Assembly (NCBI GenBank): GCA_900318555.1
Contig: ONKX01000006.1
Location: forward strand, 19,368-83,367
DNA from: an uncultured Prevotellaceae bacterium
GTDB lineage: Bacteria > Bacteroidota > Bacteroidia > Bacteroidales > Bacteroidaceae
DNA length: 64,000 bases
Reading direction: 5' to 3'
Shown: one piece after another, positions 37,113-43,121 of the stretch
Numbering within the stretch: the first letter of the stretch is position 1
Layout: the number at the start of each line of letters is the position of its first letter
Notes under the pieces: model-generated
Seen by the model: the letters and a program-made list of their open reading frames with translations, nothing else
Told to the model about the DNA's origin: nothing
Database searches by the model: none
Made by a program: the position numbers and the translations under genes

Positions 37113-38657
37113 ATGAAAGCAATATTTAAATATACATTCATGGCTCTGCTGGGTGGCATGATGCTTGCTTCATGTAGCGAAGATAGGATCGTAACCGTTC
37201 CTACACAGTCCATGTCAGGTCAGGGATTGCTTGCCAATGGTAAGGCTGCCCTTGTTCCTCTGAACGGTATTTACCGTGAGATGTACACTTCCGGTTGGTC
37301 TACAACAGGTAACACACACCAGTGCTTCGGTATTACAGCCTACAACCTTTGCGCTGATGTCATGGGTGAAGACCATGTGATGGCTGCTCAGGGCTCGGGC
37401 TGGTTCTGGTTTGATGCAATTTATAATGTAAAGGGTCGTTTTGCAAACAGTGCATGGCGTAGCTACGATCTCTGGTTTGCCTTCTATACTTGGATTTCTA
37501 ATGCCAACTACATTATTGCTGCAGAGGAGACGATGGGAGGATCTACTGAGGAAAGGAACTATGCTATCGGTCAGGCTTATGCCATCCGTGCCTACAGCTA
37601 TTTCATGCTGTCTCAGTATTTTGCACGTACGTTGGTTGGTCATGAGAGTGATCCTTGTGTACCTATTTATAATGATCCCACAACTCCTCAGACCACTGGT
37701 CAGCCTCGTGCTACCAATGCTGAGGTTTATGCCCAAATTGATAAGGACATTGACAAGGCTTGCGAATTGCTGAAGGGTATTGAGCGTTACAAGGATAACA
37801 AGAGTCATATCAACTATGCTGTTGCTCAGGCTCTTAAGGCTCGTATCTGTATGGTAGAGAATAAGTGGGCTGAGGCTAAGGCTGCTGCCCATGAGGCAAT
37901 TAACACCAGCGGTTGTAAAATCCTGCCTGTTGCTTCGTTCATAGGTATGAATAATGTTGGTGCTGACAACGTGATGTGGGGTGCTGAGATTATCAGTGAC
38001 CAGGTTGGTATGTACGCCAGTTTCTACTCTCACATGGACTATCTGTCAAAAGTTTCTTATGCTCTTAAGGCTCCGAAATGTATCAACTTGGAGTTGTATG
38101 CTAAGATGAGTGCCAACGATGCTCGCCGTGGATGGTGGTTCGACGTAGATGGAGTCGGTAAGGTTCAGCAGAAGTTCCGCTTCAGCGATGTTTCTACTTG
38201 GATGGGTGACTACATCTTCATGCGTGTTGAGGAAATGTACCTGACCGCTGCTGAGGCTGAGTGCCGTCTGGGTGACGATGCCGCTGCTAAGGAAGATCTT
38301 TATGCTTTGATGAAACAGCGTGATCCAAACTACAGTACTATCAAGACTGGTACGGGACTGGGTAAGACTTCTGAGAAAGCTAATGAAACTGGTTCTCTGT
38401 TGGAGGAAATCCTCATCCAGCGTCGTATTGAACTCTGGGGTGAGTTTGGTCGTATGTATGACCTGAAGCGTCTGAAGCAGGGCTTCAAGCGTACAGAGGC
38501 TATGGGCTGGCCCAGTGGTGCTCTCATTCCTAATGTTCACACAGAGGATCCTGAAGCATACTGCAATGTACTGACCATTCCTCAGGCTGAGTTCGACGGA
38601 AATGAGAATATGGACGGCGACAAGGATCAGAACCCTACTGGTGACTACAAAAAGTAA
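37113..38657 (+). CDS. SusD/RagB substrate-binding lipoprotein
   Basis: A 514-residue lipoprotein (lipobox LASC, Cys about 21) and partner of the SusC ending 39 nt upstream. It has the SusD helical core (QAYAIRAYSYFMLSQYFA) and the C-terminal ILIQRRIELWGEFGRMYDLK block. The mature C terminus is acidic and Asp/Asn-rich. Length is typical. Confidence 0.93.
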   Translation: MKAIFKYTFMALLGGMMLASCSEDRIVTVPTQSMSGQGLLANGKAALVPLNGIYREMYTSGWSTTGNTHQCFGITAYNLCADVMGEDHVMAAQGSGWFWFDAIYNVKGRFANSAWRSYDLWFAFYTWISNANYIIAAEETMGGSTEERNYAIGQAYAIRAYSYFMLSQYFARTLVGHESDPCVPIYNDPTTPQTTGQPRATNAEVYAQIDKDIDKACELLKGIERYKDNKSHINYAVAQALKARICMVENKWAEAKAAAHEAINTSGCKILPVASFIGMNNVGADNVMWGAEIISDQVGMYASFYSHMDYLSKVSYALKAPKCINLELYAKMSANDARRGWWFDVDGVGKVQQKFRFSDVSTWMGDYIFMRVEEMYLTAAEAECRLGDDAAAKEDLYALMKQRDPNYSTIKTGTGLGKTSEKANETGSLLEEILIQRRIELWGEFGRMYDLKRLKQGFKRTEAMGWPSGALIPNVHTEDPEAYCNVLTIPQAEFDGNENMDGDKDQNPTGDYKK

Positions 38658-38696
38658 GAAACAGCAAGTTTATTCATCATTAAATCATCAAGAATT

Positions 38697-39548
38697 ATGA
38701 AGATTAATAAGATATTCTTTGGACTGACGATTGCTGCGATGGCTCTCTTCACTTCGTGTAATGTTGATAATGAGGGTGAAAGGTACTCTATAGGTAACGG
38801 ACAGTGTGTCGCATTTACCAATACTTCGCTGGGTAGTGTAGAGGTTCCTGTTAACAGCCCTGTCTATAAGATTGGTATCACCCGTGGCAACTCTAATGGT
38901 GATTTCACGGGAAAAGTAGGGAAGATTACAGCTGTTGTTGACGGCGATACAGTTGACTATCAGAGTGTTTGCAATGTGAGTGACTTCACTTTTGCCAATG
39001 GTGTCAACCAAGCAGAAATCAGTGTCGATGTCACCCTCCTGCCCATGGGTAAGGTACTTGACTTGACATTAGAGTATAACGACATAATAAACCTCTCACC
39101 GACGTATCATACTGGTACGAACAAGGTAAATGTTAAAATCAACAAGGCTTATTCATGGGTAAGTGCAGGTACATGTACCTTCACCGATTATACCTTCGCA
39201 GAGAATGGTGCAACAGCCCAGAACGTAGCCGTTGAGCACGCTGAGGCTACCAACCTCTACCGTGTCATCAAGCCTTGGATAGCTGTTTACGGCCCTGCTC
39301 CTGACGGTTTTGCTTCAGATACAGGCTTCCAGTTTACAGTAGGTTCAAATGGTGCTATCAGCCTTGTCGCTTCTGGTGGTGTCGTGGCTGAAGCTGACCA
39401 GTACACGTTCTGCTGGGTAGAGCAGTATGTTCCCGACTATTGCTTCACGAAGCAGGAGGGTAATACCTACTATTTTGAGATGCTTGGTCTTGTTGACGGT
39501 GATGGTTACTACTCAGGCTTCGCATTTGAGTTCACTTGGAACAAGTAA
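38697..39548 (+). CDS. Surface lipoprotein with Calx-beta-like domain
   Basis: A 283-residue lipoprotein (lipobox FTSC, Cys about 21). Residues about 35-150 resemble the Calx-beta/immunoglobulin-like domains often found in the third gene of SusCD operons. Residues about 155-283 form an unrecognised, aromatic-rich beta domain (YTFCWVEQYVPDYCF). It probably binds ligand at the surface beside the SusCD pair encoded just upstream. No enzymatic motif is visible. Confidence 0.8.
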   Translation: MKINKIFFGLTIAAMALFTSCNVDNEGERYSIGNGQCVAFTNTSLGSVEVPVNSPVYKIGITRGNSNGDFTGKVGKITAVVDGDTVDYQSVCNVSDFTFANGVNQAEISVDVTLLPMGKVLDLTLEYNDIINLSPTYHTGTNKVNVKINKAYSWVSAGTCTFTDYTFAENGATAQNVAVEHAEATNLYRVIKPWIAVYGPAPDGFASDTGFQFTVGSNGAISLVASGGVVAEADQYTFCWVEQYVPDYCFTKQEGNTYYFEMLGLVDGDGYYSGFAFEFTWNK

Positions 39549-39572
39549 TTCCTCATCCCTTACAAAAAAAAT

Positions 39573-39610
39573 CAGGAGGCCGAGCCCAGTGCTTGCCTCC
39601 TGTTTTTTTT
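39573..39610 (+). terminator. Terminator of the second SusCD operon
   Basis: CAGGAGGC (39573-39580) pairs with GCCTCCTG (39595-39602), followed by eight T. Confidence 0.9.
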
Positions 39611-39624
39611 GTGCGACAATCTGT

Positions 39625-39738
39625 CTAGAACATTATCGGGCCGTGGCCCATACATGACGTGGTTCCAAGGGCAGTCAGGGCTGCCGTGAGGATTGATACG
39701 ATGACCTGAATAATGGTCTTCCAAGTTTCCTTTTTCAT
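39625..39738 (-). CDS. Smalltalk protein
   Basis: A 37-residue peptide, MKKETWKTIIQVIVSILTAA then LTALGTTSCMGHGPIMF, too short for most gene finders. It matches the Bacteroidales smalltalk family: a short basic N terminus, one hydrophobic helix and a lipobox-like TSC. In many Bacteroidales genomes it lies next to an HU-like gene and a BT4734/DUF3987 protein, and all are present here. Its function is unknown. A heptamer array lies just upstream. Confidence 0.88.
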   Translation of the reverse strand: MKKETWKTIIQVIVSILTAALTALGTTSCMGHGPIMF

Positions 39739-39740
39739 AG

Positions 39741-39782
39741 CTTTTTACCTTTAACCTTTAATCTTTAACCTTTAACCTTTAA
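39741..39782 (-). repeat. Heptamer array CCTTTAA (6 units)
   Basis: Six 7-bp units, mostly CCTTTAA, immediately upstream of the smalltalk start codon. Confidence 0.82.
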
Positions 39783-39811
39783 AAGAGTCGCCCGCGAGGA
39801 GCGAACTCTTT
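39782..39811 (-). terminator. Stem-loop downstream of the HU-like gene
   Basis: AAAGAGT pairs with ACTCTTT and CGC with GCG inside (one bulged A); on the minus strand it is followed by a short T run. Probable terminator or processing hairpin between the HU-like and smalltalk genes. Confidence 0.55.
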
Positions 39812-39813
39812 AC

Positions 39814-39848
39814 AATGTTCAATGTTCAACGTTCAATGTTCAACGTTT
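39814..39848 (-). repeat. Heptamer array AATGTTC/AACGTTC (5 units)
   Basis: Five 7-bp units ending in the ancestral stop region of the HU-like gene. Its reverse complement, GAACATT/GAACGTT, is the same vocabulary as the array at 52044-52092. Confidence 0.8.
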
Positions 39849-39957
39849 TAATCCTGTCCCATGCCGTCGTCGTTGCTCGACTTGGTGAACACTCGGCTGG
39901 CAACCTCACTCGACTGGCCGTCCTTGATGGCGATAGCCTTGACGGTGGTCGTTGCGC
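39848..39957 (-). pseudogene. Out-of-frame remnant of the HU-like protein C-terminal domain
   Basis: Read in another frame, the minus strand from about 39990 down to the TAA at 39848-39850 encodes PTAESALYSEAFTLSATTTV and then VKAIAIKDGQSSEVASRVF, the usual C-terminal chitobiase-type domain of these HU-like proteins. The frame is lost and the start of the domain appears deleted. Confidence 0.7.
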
Positions 39958-40569
39958 TCAGCGTGAATGCCTCACTGTACAGCGCGCTCTCAGCCGTAGG
40001 AACGACGTGTTGCCACTGATGGTGGGCGAAGCCAGTGTCTGGTTCTCGGAGCCGCTACCGGAGTTGCCACCGTTGCCGCCGCCCTGGTTATCACTCCCCT
40101 CGCCATTAGGAGAGGGGTCGGGGGTGAGGCTCTCCTCGTCCTCCTTCTTCAGGAGGTTCTCCACGTTGACGAACTCGGCCTGCTTCAGGAACTCACGCGA
40201 GCTGATGTTCTGCTCCTGTTCCTGCTCGGGCAGGAAACGGATGTGCAGACCCTTCACGTCCTTCAGAATGTTGAACTTGTCCTTCGTCAGAGCACCGCCC
40301 TTCTGACACTCCAGCGTGGTGTAGAACGTGCCAAGACCCTCAATCTTCACCTTCTTCGAGTTCAGCAGCATCTCCAGCAGACAGCTGCGGAACTTCTCCA
40401 TCACGCCGTACACGACGTCGGGGGTGTAGATACTTCCGTGCTCTGCGATGTGGTTCGACAGCTTACGGGTGTTCAGACTCTCCAGATACTTCACGCGTGC
40501 ATACCACTTGCCGAAAGCAGCATTGTGCTCGTTCTGGTTTTGATAAACTTCATAAATAATCTTTGCCAT
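39958..40569 (-). CDS. HU-like DNA-binding protein, C terminus frameshifted
   Basis: A 203-residue protein with an HU/IHF-like DNA-binding domain at about 1-120 (AKIIYEVYQNQN, KVKIEGLGTFYTT), of the Bacteroidales extended type. A linker follows holding the palindrome-encoded SLTPDPSPNGEGS and a Gly/Ser-rich stretch. The last residues (LRLRARCTVRHSR) are a frameshift product; the normal C-terminal domain continues in another frame to 39848. Start is the ATG at 40569, not an upstream in-frame ATG, because the promoter lies at 40698-40729. The DNA-binding part looks intact. Confidence 0.87.
   Translation of the reverse strand: MAKIIYEVYQNQNEHNAAFGKWYARVKYLESLNTRKLSNHIAEHGSIYTPDVVYGVMEKFRSCLLEMLLNSKKVKIEGLGTFYTTLECQKGGALTKDKFNILKDVKGLHIRFLPEQEQEQNISSREFLKQAEFVNVENLLKKEDEESLTPDPSPNGEGSDNQGGGNGGNSGSGSENQTLASPTISGNTSFLRLRARCTVRHSR
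40092..40130 (-). repeat. Palindromic SPNGEGS-type repeat inside the HU-like gene
   Basis: The GC-rich element with CACTCCCCTCGCC and GAGAGGGGTCGGGGGTGAG arms, read in frame as LTPDPSPNGEGS. A near-identical copy lies at 46368-46406. Confidence 0.82.
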
Positions 40570-40697
40570 AATTTTAAATGTGTTTTTGATGGTATTAGAC
40601 TCGTTGCGGCCAACTACATCGGGTGGCCGACATCCCGCATTCTTCGTCACTCGTCCGACCTTGACAGCGCGCTTGCCCTATCTTCTGATTGACACTG

Positions 40698-40729
40698 CAA
40701 AATTACAACAATTTTCTTACACTTCCAAA
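40698..40729 (-). promoter_or_regulatory. Promoter of the HU-like gene
   Basis: On the minus strand: TTTG (40726-40729), a 20-nt spacer and TAATTTTG (40698-40705), a perfect match to the Bacteroidetes consensus. The leader is about 120 nt. Confidence 0.75.
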
Positions 40730-40745
40730 TTTTTGCCATCGAATT

Positions 40746-40825
40746 GATGTCATTTTTGACATCGAAGTTGCTCAAATTCGGCAGAATTGATGCAAGCATC
40801 ATTCTGCACTCATATAACCGCAACA
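40746..40825 (+). repeat. Double-hairpin element, copy A
   Basis: Hairpin 1 GATGTCA-TTTT-TGACATC (40746-40763), conserved TTGCTCAAATTCGGCA, hairpin 2 (GCAGAAT...ATTCTGC, 40781-40807), then the conserved TGCACTCATATAACCGCA. GTTGC and GCAAC close the unit. A GATTTTT run follows. Confidence 0.75.
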
Positions 40826-40849
40826 TTCGGGCGATTTTTAGCACGAATT

Positions 40850-40927
40850 GATGAGATTTCTCATCGAGGATGCTCACGCTCGGCATAGCTCATGCAAGCA
40901 TGGCTTTGCTCTCGCTTAATCGCATCC
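40850..40927 (+). repeat. Double-hairpin element, copy B
   Basis: Starts exactly 104 nt after copy A. Hairpin 1 is GATGAGA-TT-TCTCATC, then ATGCTCACGCTCGGCA, hairpin 2 (CATGC-AA-GCATG core), then TGCTCTCGCTTAATCGCA. GGATGC and GCATCC close the unit. Seven T follow at 40936-40942. Confidence 0.77.
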
Positions 40928-40958
40928 TTTGAGCGTTTTTTTACGAGCAGTATTCCCG

Positions 40959-41006
40959 ATGCCTCGAAGCCGTAATCTTCGAGGCCGTGAGATTACTTCC
41001 CGGCAT
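40959..41006. repeat. Structure with two competing stems
   Basis: GATGCC...GGCATC forms an outer stem. Inside, either CCTCGAA pairs with TTCGAGG, or GTAATCT pairs with AGATTAC; the two share bases and exclude each other. No gene overlaps it. Confidence 0.55.
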
Positions 41007-41044
41007 CTGCGGGCTGGTTCGTACTGAAAACGTTGACACCTGCC

Positions 41045-41076
41045 GTGACAATGTGACTTTGTGACATTGTGACATT
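41045..41076 (+). repeat. Octamer array GTGACAAT/GTGACATT (4 units)
   Basis: GTGACAAT, GTGACTTT, GTGACATT, GTGACATT, directly before double-hairpin copy C. The same family occurs at 41282-41313 (inverted) and 48390-48421. Confidence 0.8.
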
Positions 41077-41153
41077 AAGGTCGTTTCGACCTTGAACTTG
41101 CTCACATTCGGCAGAGTCAGACTTGTCTGACTCTGCTCTCATTCAATCGCAAC
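41077..41153 (+). repeat. Double-hairpin element, copy C
   Basis: Hairpin 1 AAGGTCG-TTT-CGACCTT (41077-41093), then TTGCTCACATTCGGCA, hairpin 2 with a perfect 12-bp stem (arm GCAGAGTCAGAC, 41111-41136), then TGCTCTCATTCAATCGCA. Confidence 0.78.
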
Positions 41154-41189
41154 TTTAAGCAGGTGGAGATGTGCAAATACCTCTTATTA

Positions 41190-41219
41190 AAATTATATAT
41201 ATTATAATATATATAATTT
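41190..41219. repeat. Perfect 30-bp AT palindrome
   Basis: AAATTATATATATTA followed directly by its exact reverse complement. It can form a cruciform with no loop. The rest of 41154-41337 holds nothing else that I recognise apart from the octamer array. Confidence 0.7.
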
Positions 41220-41281
41220 CTTATATACTATATACTCCTTCTTCCTCCCAATACTCCCTCAGATGATAGAAACTCCTTATT

Positions 41282-41313
41282 GTCACAAAGTCACAAAGTC
41301 ACGAAGTCACATC
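41282..41313 (-). repeat. Octamer array GTCACAAA (4 units, inverted relative to 41045)
   Basis: GTCACAAA twice, GTCACGAA, GTCACATC in 8-bp register, upstream of the antitoxin promoter. Confidence 0.8.
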
Positions 41314-41337
41314 TTCGGGAAAATAATTGAAGAGAAA

Positions 41338-41369
41338 TTTGGTAATATCAGATATTTGTTGTATTTTTG
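41338..41369 (+). promoter_or_regulatory. Promoter of the RelB/DinJ-like antitoxin gene
   Basis: TTTG (41338-41341), a 20-nt spacer, TATTTTTG (41362-41369): exact consensus. Confidence 0.75.
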
Positions 41370-41385
41370 CCACCGAAATGGTGGC
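41369..41385 (+). promoter_or_regulatory. Probable antitoxin operator
   Basis: The inverted repeat GCCACC-GAAAT-GGTGGC overlaps the end of the -7 box. Its position fits autorepression by the antitoxin encoded 30 nt downstream. Confidence 0.55.
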
Positions 41386-41415
41386 ATATTGCCATCATAA
41401 CTAAAATTTCAGATT

Positions 41416-41712
41416 ATGGCACAATCGGCAGTTACAGTAAGAATAGACTCGGAGATGAAGTCACAGTTCGACAAACTCTGCGAGCAGTTTGGCATGAGTG
41501 CAAACACGGCTTTCAACATTTTTGTGAATGCAGTAGTCAGGAGTCGCAGTATTCCGTTCTCCATCAGGGCAAACAAGACGGAAACACCCAGTGCCCTTGA
41601 TCTGTTTATGCAACAGCGTAAAGCAGCAGAGTCCAGTGAGGAGCCAGAACTCACTCTGGATGAAATCAATGCGGAGATTCGCGCCGCAAGGGAAGAACGC
41701 CGGCAACCTTAA
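41416..41712 (+). CDS. RelB/DinJ-family antitoxin without an adjacent toxin
   Basis: A 98-residue protein with an N-terminal ribbon-helix-helix (SAVTVRIDSEMKSQFDKLCE, FGMSANTAFNIFVNAVV) and an acidic C-terminal toxin-binding tail, as in DinJ/RelB type II antitoxins. No RelE/YafQ-like toxin follows: the next 300 nt hold only a frameshifted second antitoxin-like gene and a terminator. It is therefore an orphan, possibly keeping a regulatory or anti-addiction role. Confidence 0.87.
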   Translation: MAQSAVTVRIDSEMKSQFDKLCEQFGMSANTAFNIFVNAVVRSRSIPFSIRANKTETPSALDLFMQQRKAAESSEEPELTLDEINAEIRAAREERRQP

Positions 41713-41768
41713 ACATTATCCCACATCGCCGCGTTTATAGATATTATTTACGAAAACAAGTAATAATT

Positions 41769-41908
41769 ATGGCAACTAAAACGAACAGGGATATTACTGC
41801 GAACTTCGAGGTGCACTCATTGAGGCCAAGGAGTCGATGGACGGCAAGCGGAAGTTAAACACGCTTGATGGGCTGATTGAGGAGTTGAAAGAAGATTCGA
41901 AACTATAG
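41769..41908 (+). pseudogene. Frameshifted antitoxin-like gene
   Basis: Starts MATKTNR from ATG 41769, then a -1 frame change near 41789 is needed to read GYYCELRGALIEAKESMDGK and then RKLNTLDGLIEELKED to the TAG at 41906-41908. The second part resembles the C-terminal tail of small antitoxins. A sequencing error is the alternative to a true frameshift. Confidence 0.6.
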
Positions 41909-41910
41909 GG

Positions 41911-41935
41911 GAGATGCTGCATGGCATCTCTTTTT
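41911..41935 (+). terminator. Terminator after the antitoxin genes
   Basis: GAGATGC (41911-41917), a 6-nt loop, GCATCTC (41924-41930) and five T. Confidence 0.85.
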
Positions 41936-41990
41936 AATTAAATAATGTGTATTTTTCTGGACTTCATGTAATAATCTCAGAAAATATTTG

Positions 41991-41998
41991 TATCTTTG
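41991..41998 (+). promoter_or_regulatory. -7 promoter box of the kinase-like gene
   Basis: TATCTTTG (TAnnTTTG), 25 nt upstream of the ATG at 42023. It overlaps an in-frame TTG at 41996, which therefore cannot be the start. Confidence 0.65.
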
Positions 41999-42022
41999 CC
42001 AGCACAAGAGAATAATCAGGTT

Positions 42023-42883
42023 ATGGATGTATTGAATGAAATATATGCCGCCATTGCAGCAGAAGGCTTTACTGCCGGAACGCTGCAAATGATTGATAAC
42101 TACGCAAACGATATACAAAATGGGAGAGAAGATTTTTTTAGATTCAATTTATCGGAGCATGCAGGACTCTGCAAGGGAGGCTCGCCTCTCATTGGGGCGT
42201 CCATCGTCGCATGCTACGCGACAGCAAGCCTTAGAGCAAGTTGCAATGCTGAAGGCCGCGAAGGACAGAGCAAGTCGAGAGCAGAAGTAAGCTCGCTTGA
42301 CTTTTGCCGAGACGCAGCCTGTGCTCGCTCTACTGAGCAAGGAAGCCCAGCAAACTGGGAAATAGACGAGCAGCAGGAAAAGCTCATAGAACAATGGGCT
42401 AAGGCTGCGAATCTGTGGGAGGACGATTCGGAGCATATACTCACTGCGGAGTTTGGCCCCATGATTGCACAGGGTGCCGAAGCAAAGGTGTATTATAGTG
42501 ATGGCAATACATCGGTTGTAAAAGAACGAACTTCCATCTATTCCACTTGGCTGAAGGCTTTGGATGCCATCGCCCTTCACAACTATCTCTTTCCTGAAAC
42601 GGCTATGAAAGTTATTGGTTTTACTCGTGACAGCGACAGTCTGATGCGTATTGTGCTGACACAGCCCTACGTAAACTGTCTGCGACTGGCAACAAAGGAG
42701 GAGATTGACGATATGGTTGCAGCCAAAGGTTTCCGTGACAACTGGAACGGCGAGGGTGTTAATTACATCTCAGACCGTCTGGCGCTCGAAGACATGCATC
42801 CCGCCAATGTGTTTATCGATACGATAACAGGCAAGCCAATATGCATTGACTGCATCGTAAAGTTTATAAATCCGACAAAGTAA
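42023..42883 (+). CDS. Kinase-like (polyvalent-protein-type) protein with an inserted repeat
   Basis: A 286-residue protein. The N-terminal part (1-72) ends in NLSEHAGLCKGGSPLIGASI. The C-terminal part (about 120-286) resembles the kinase-like domain of phage/mobile-element polyvalent proteins: GAEAKVYYSDGNTSVVKER (Gly loop and Lys), then DRLALEDMHPANVFID (HPxN catalytic-loop-like) and ICIDC (DFG-position-like). Residues about 74-110, rich in Ser/Ala/Cys, have no family counterpart and are encoded by an inverted copy of the double-hairpin repeat. It has its own promoter. Function unknown. Confidence 0.72.
   Translation: MDVLNEIYAAIAAEGFTAGTLQMIDNYANDIQNGREDFFRFNLSEHAGLCKGGSPLIGASIVACYATASLRASCNAEGREGQSKSRAEVSSLDFCRDAACARSTEQGSPANWEIDEQQEKLIEQWAKAANLWEDDSEHILTAEFGPMIAQGAEAKVYYSDGNTSVVKERTSIYSTWLKALDAIALHNYLFPETAMKVIGFTRDSDSLMRIVLTQPYVNCLRLATKEEIDDMVAAKGFRDNWNGEGVNYISDRLALEDMHPANVFIDTITGKPICIDCIVKFINPTK
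42271..42339 (-). repeat. Double-hairpin element, copy D, inside the kinase-like gene
   Basis: On the minus strand: hairpin TGCTC...GAGCA (42322-42339), then CTCGGCA, a second hairpin around AAGTCAAGC/GCTTACTT, then TGCTCTCGACTTGC. It keeps the TCGGCA-hairpin-TGCTCTC core of copies A-C, less strictly, in the opposite orientation. Confidence 0.6.
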
Positions 42884-42890
42884 GAATTAT

Positions 42891-43019
42891 ATGATTTCAA
42901 TTGCGCACAGAATAGAGCTGAAGCCAAACAACAAGCAGAAGACCTACTTCCGCAAGGCATTCGGCTGTGCGCGGCTGGCGTATAGAAAATTCGGAGACCC
43001 CGATTTTTTTGAGGAGTAA
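42891..43019 (+). pseudogene. TnpB/OrfB transposase N-terminal remnant
   Basis: A 42-codon ORF starting MISIAHRIELKPNNKQKTYF and containing RKAFGCARLAYRKFGD. This matches the helix-turn-helix N terminus of IS200/IS605-family TnpB, which normally runs to about 400 residues. After LAYRKFG the sequence ends in DPDFFEE and a stop, so only the first tenth survives. No TnpA, catalytic RuvC part or guide-RNA-like 3' end is nearby. Confidence 0.75.
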
Positions 43020-43104
43020 CAACATATAGTACACAAAAGGGACGGTTCTTTTTGTGTACTTTATTATTTTTGCCATAGTCGGCTGATATGTGCTGGAATT
43101 TTTG

Positions 43105-43112
43105 TACCTTTG
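43105..43112 (+). promoter_or_regulatory. -7 promoter box of the two-gene cassette
   Basis: TACCTTTG, only 9 nt before the ATG at 43122, so the transcript is nearly leaderless. Confidence 0.6.
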
Positions 43113-43121
43113 CAGATTGAT

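Noticed and set aside
39815-40306. Plus-strand frame over the HU-like gene, reading LPSPLGEGSGVRL
   Set aside because: It is the antisense reading of the SPNGEGS palindrome and of the HU-like gene, which has a perfect promoter on the minus strand.
41713-42022. RelE/YafQ-type toxin next to the antitoxin
   Set aside because: All frames inspected: only the frameshifted antitoxin-like sequence, a terminator and the next promoter are present.
42093-42290. Second frame (65 codons) within the kinase-like gene, rich in charged residues
   Set aside because: Considered as evidence of a frameshift, but the main frame matches the expected GLCKGG family segment on the left and the kinase-like part on the right, so the main frame is kept.
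42891-43121. Functional IS605 element with guide RNA
   Set aside because: Only the N-terminal tenth of TnpB is present; no TnpA, element ends or reRNA-like structure seen.
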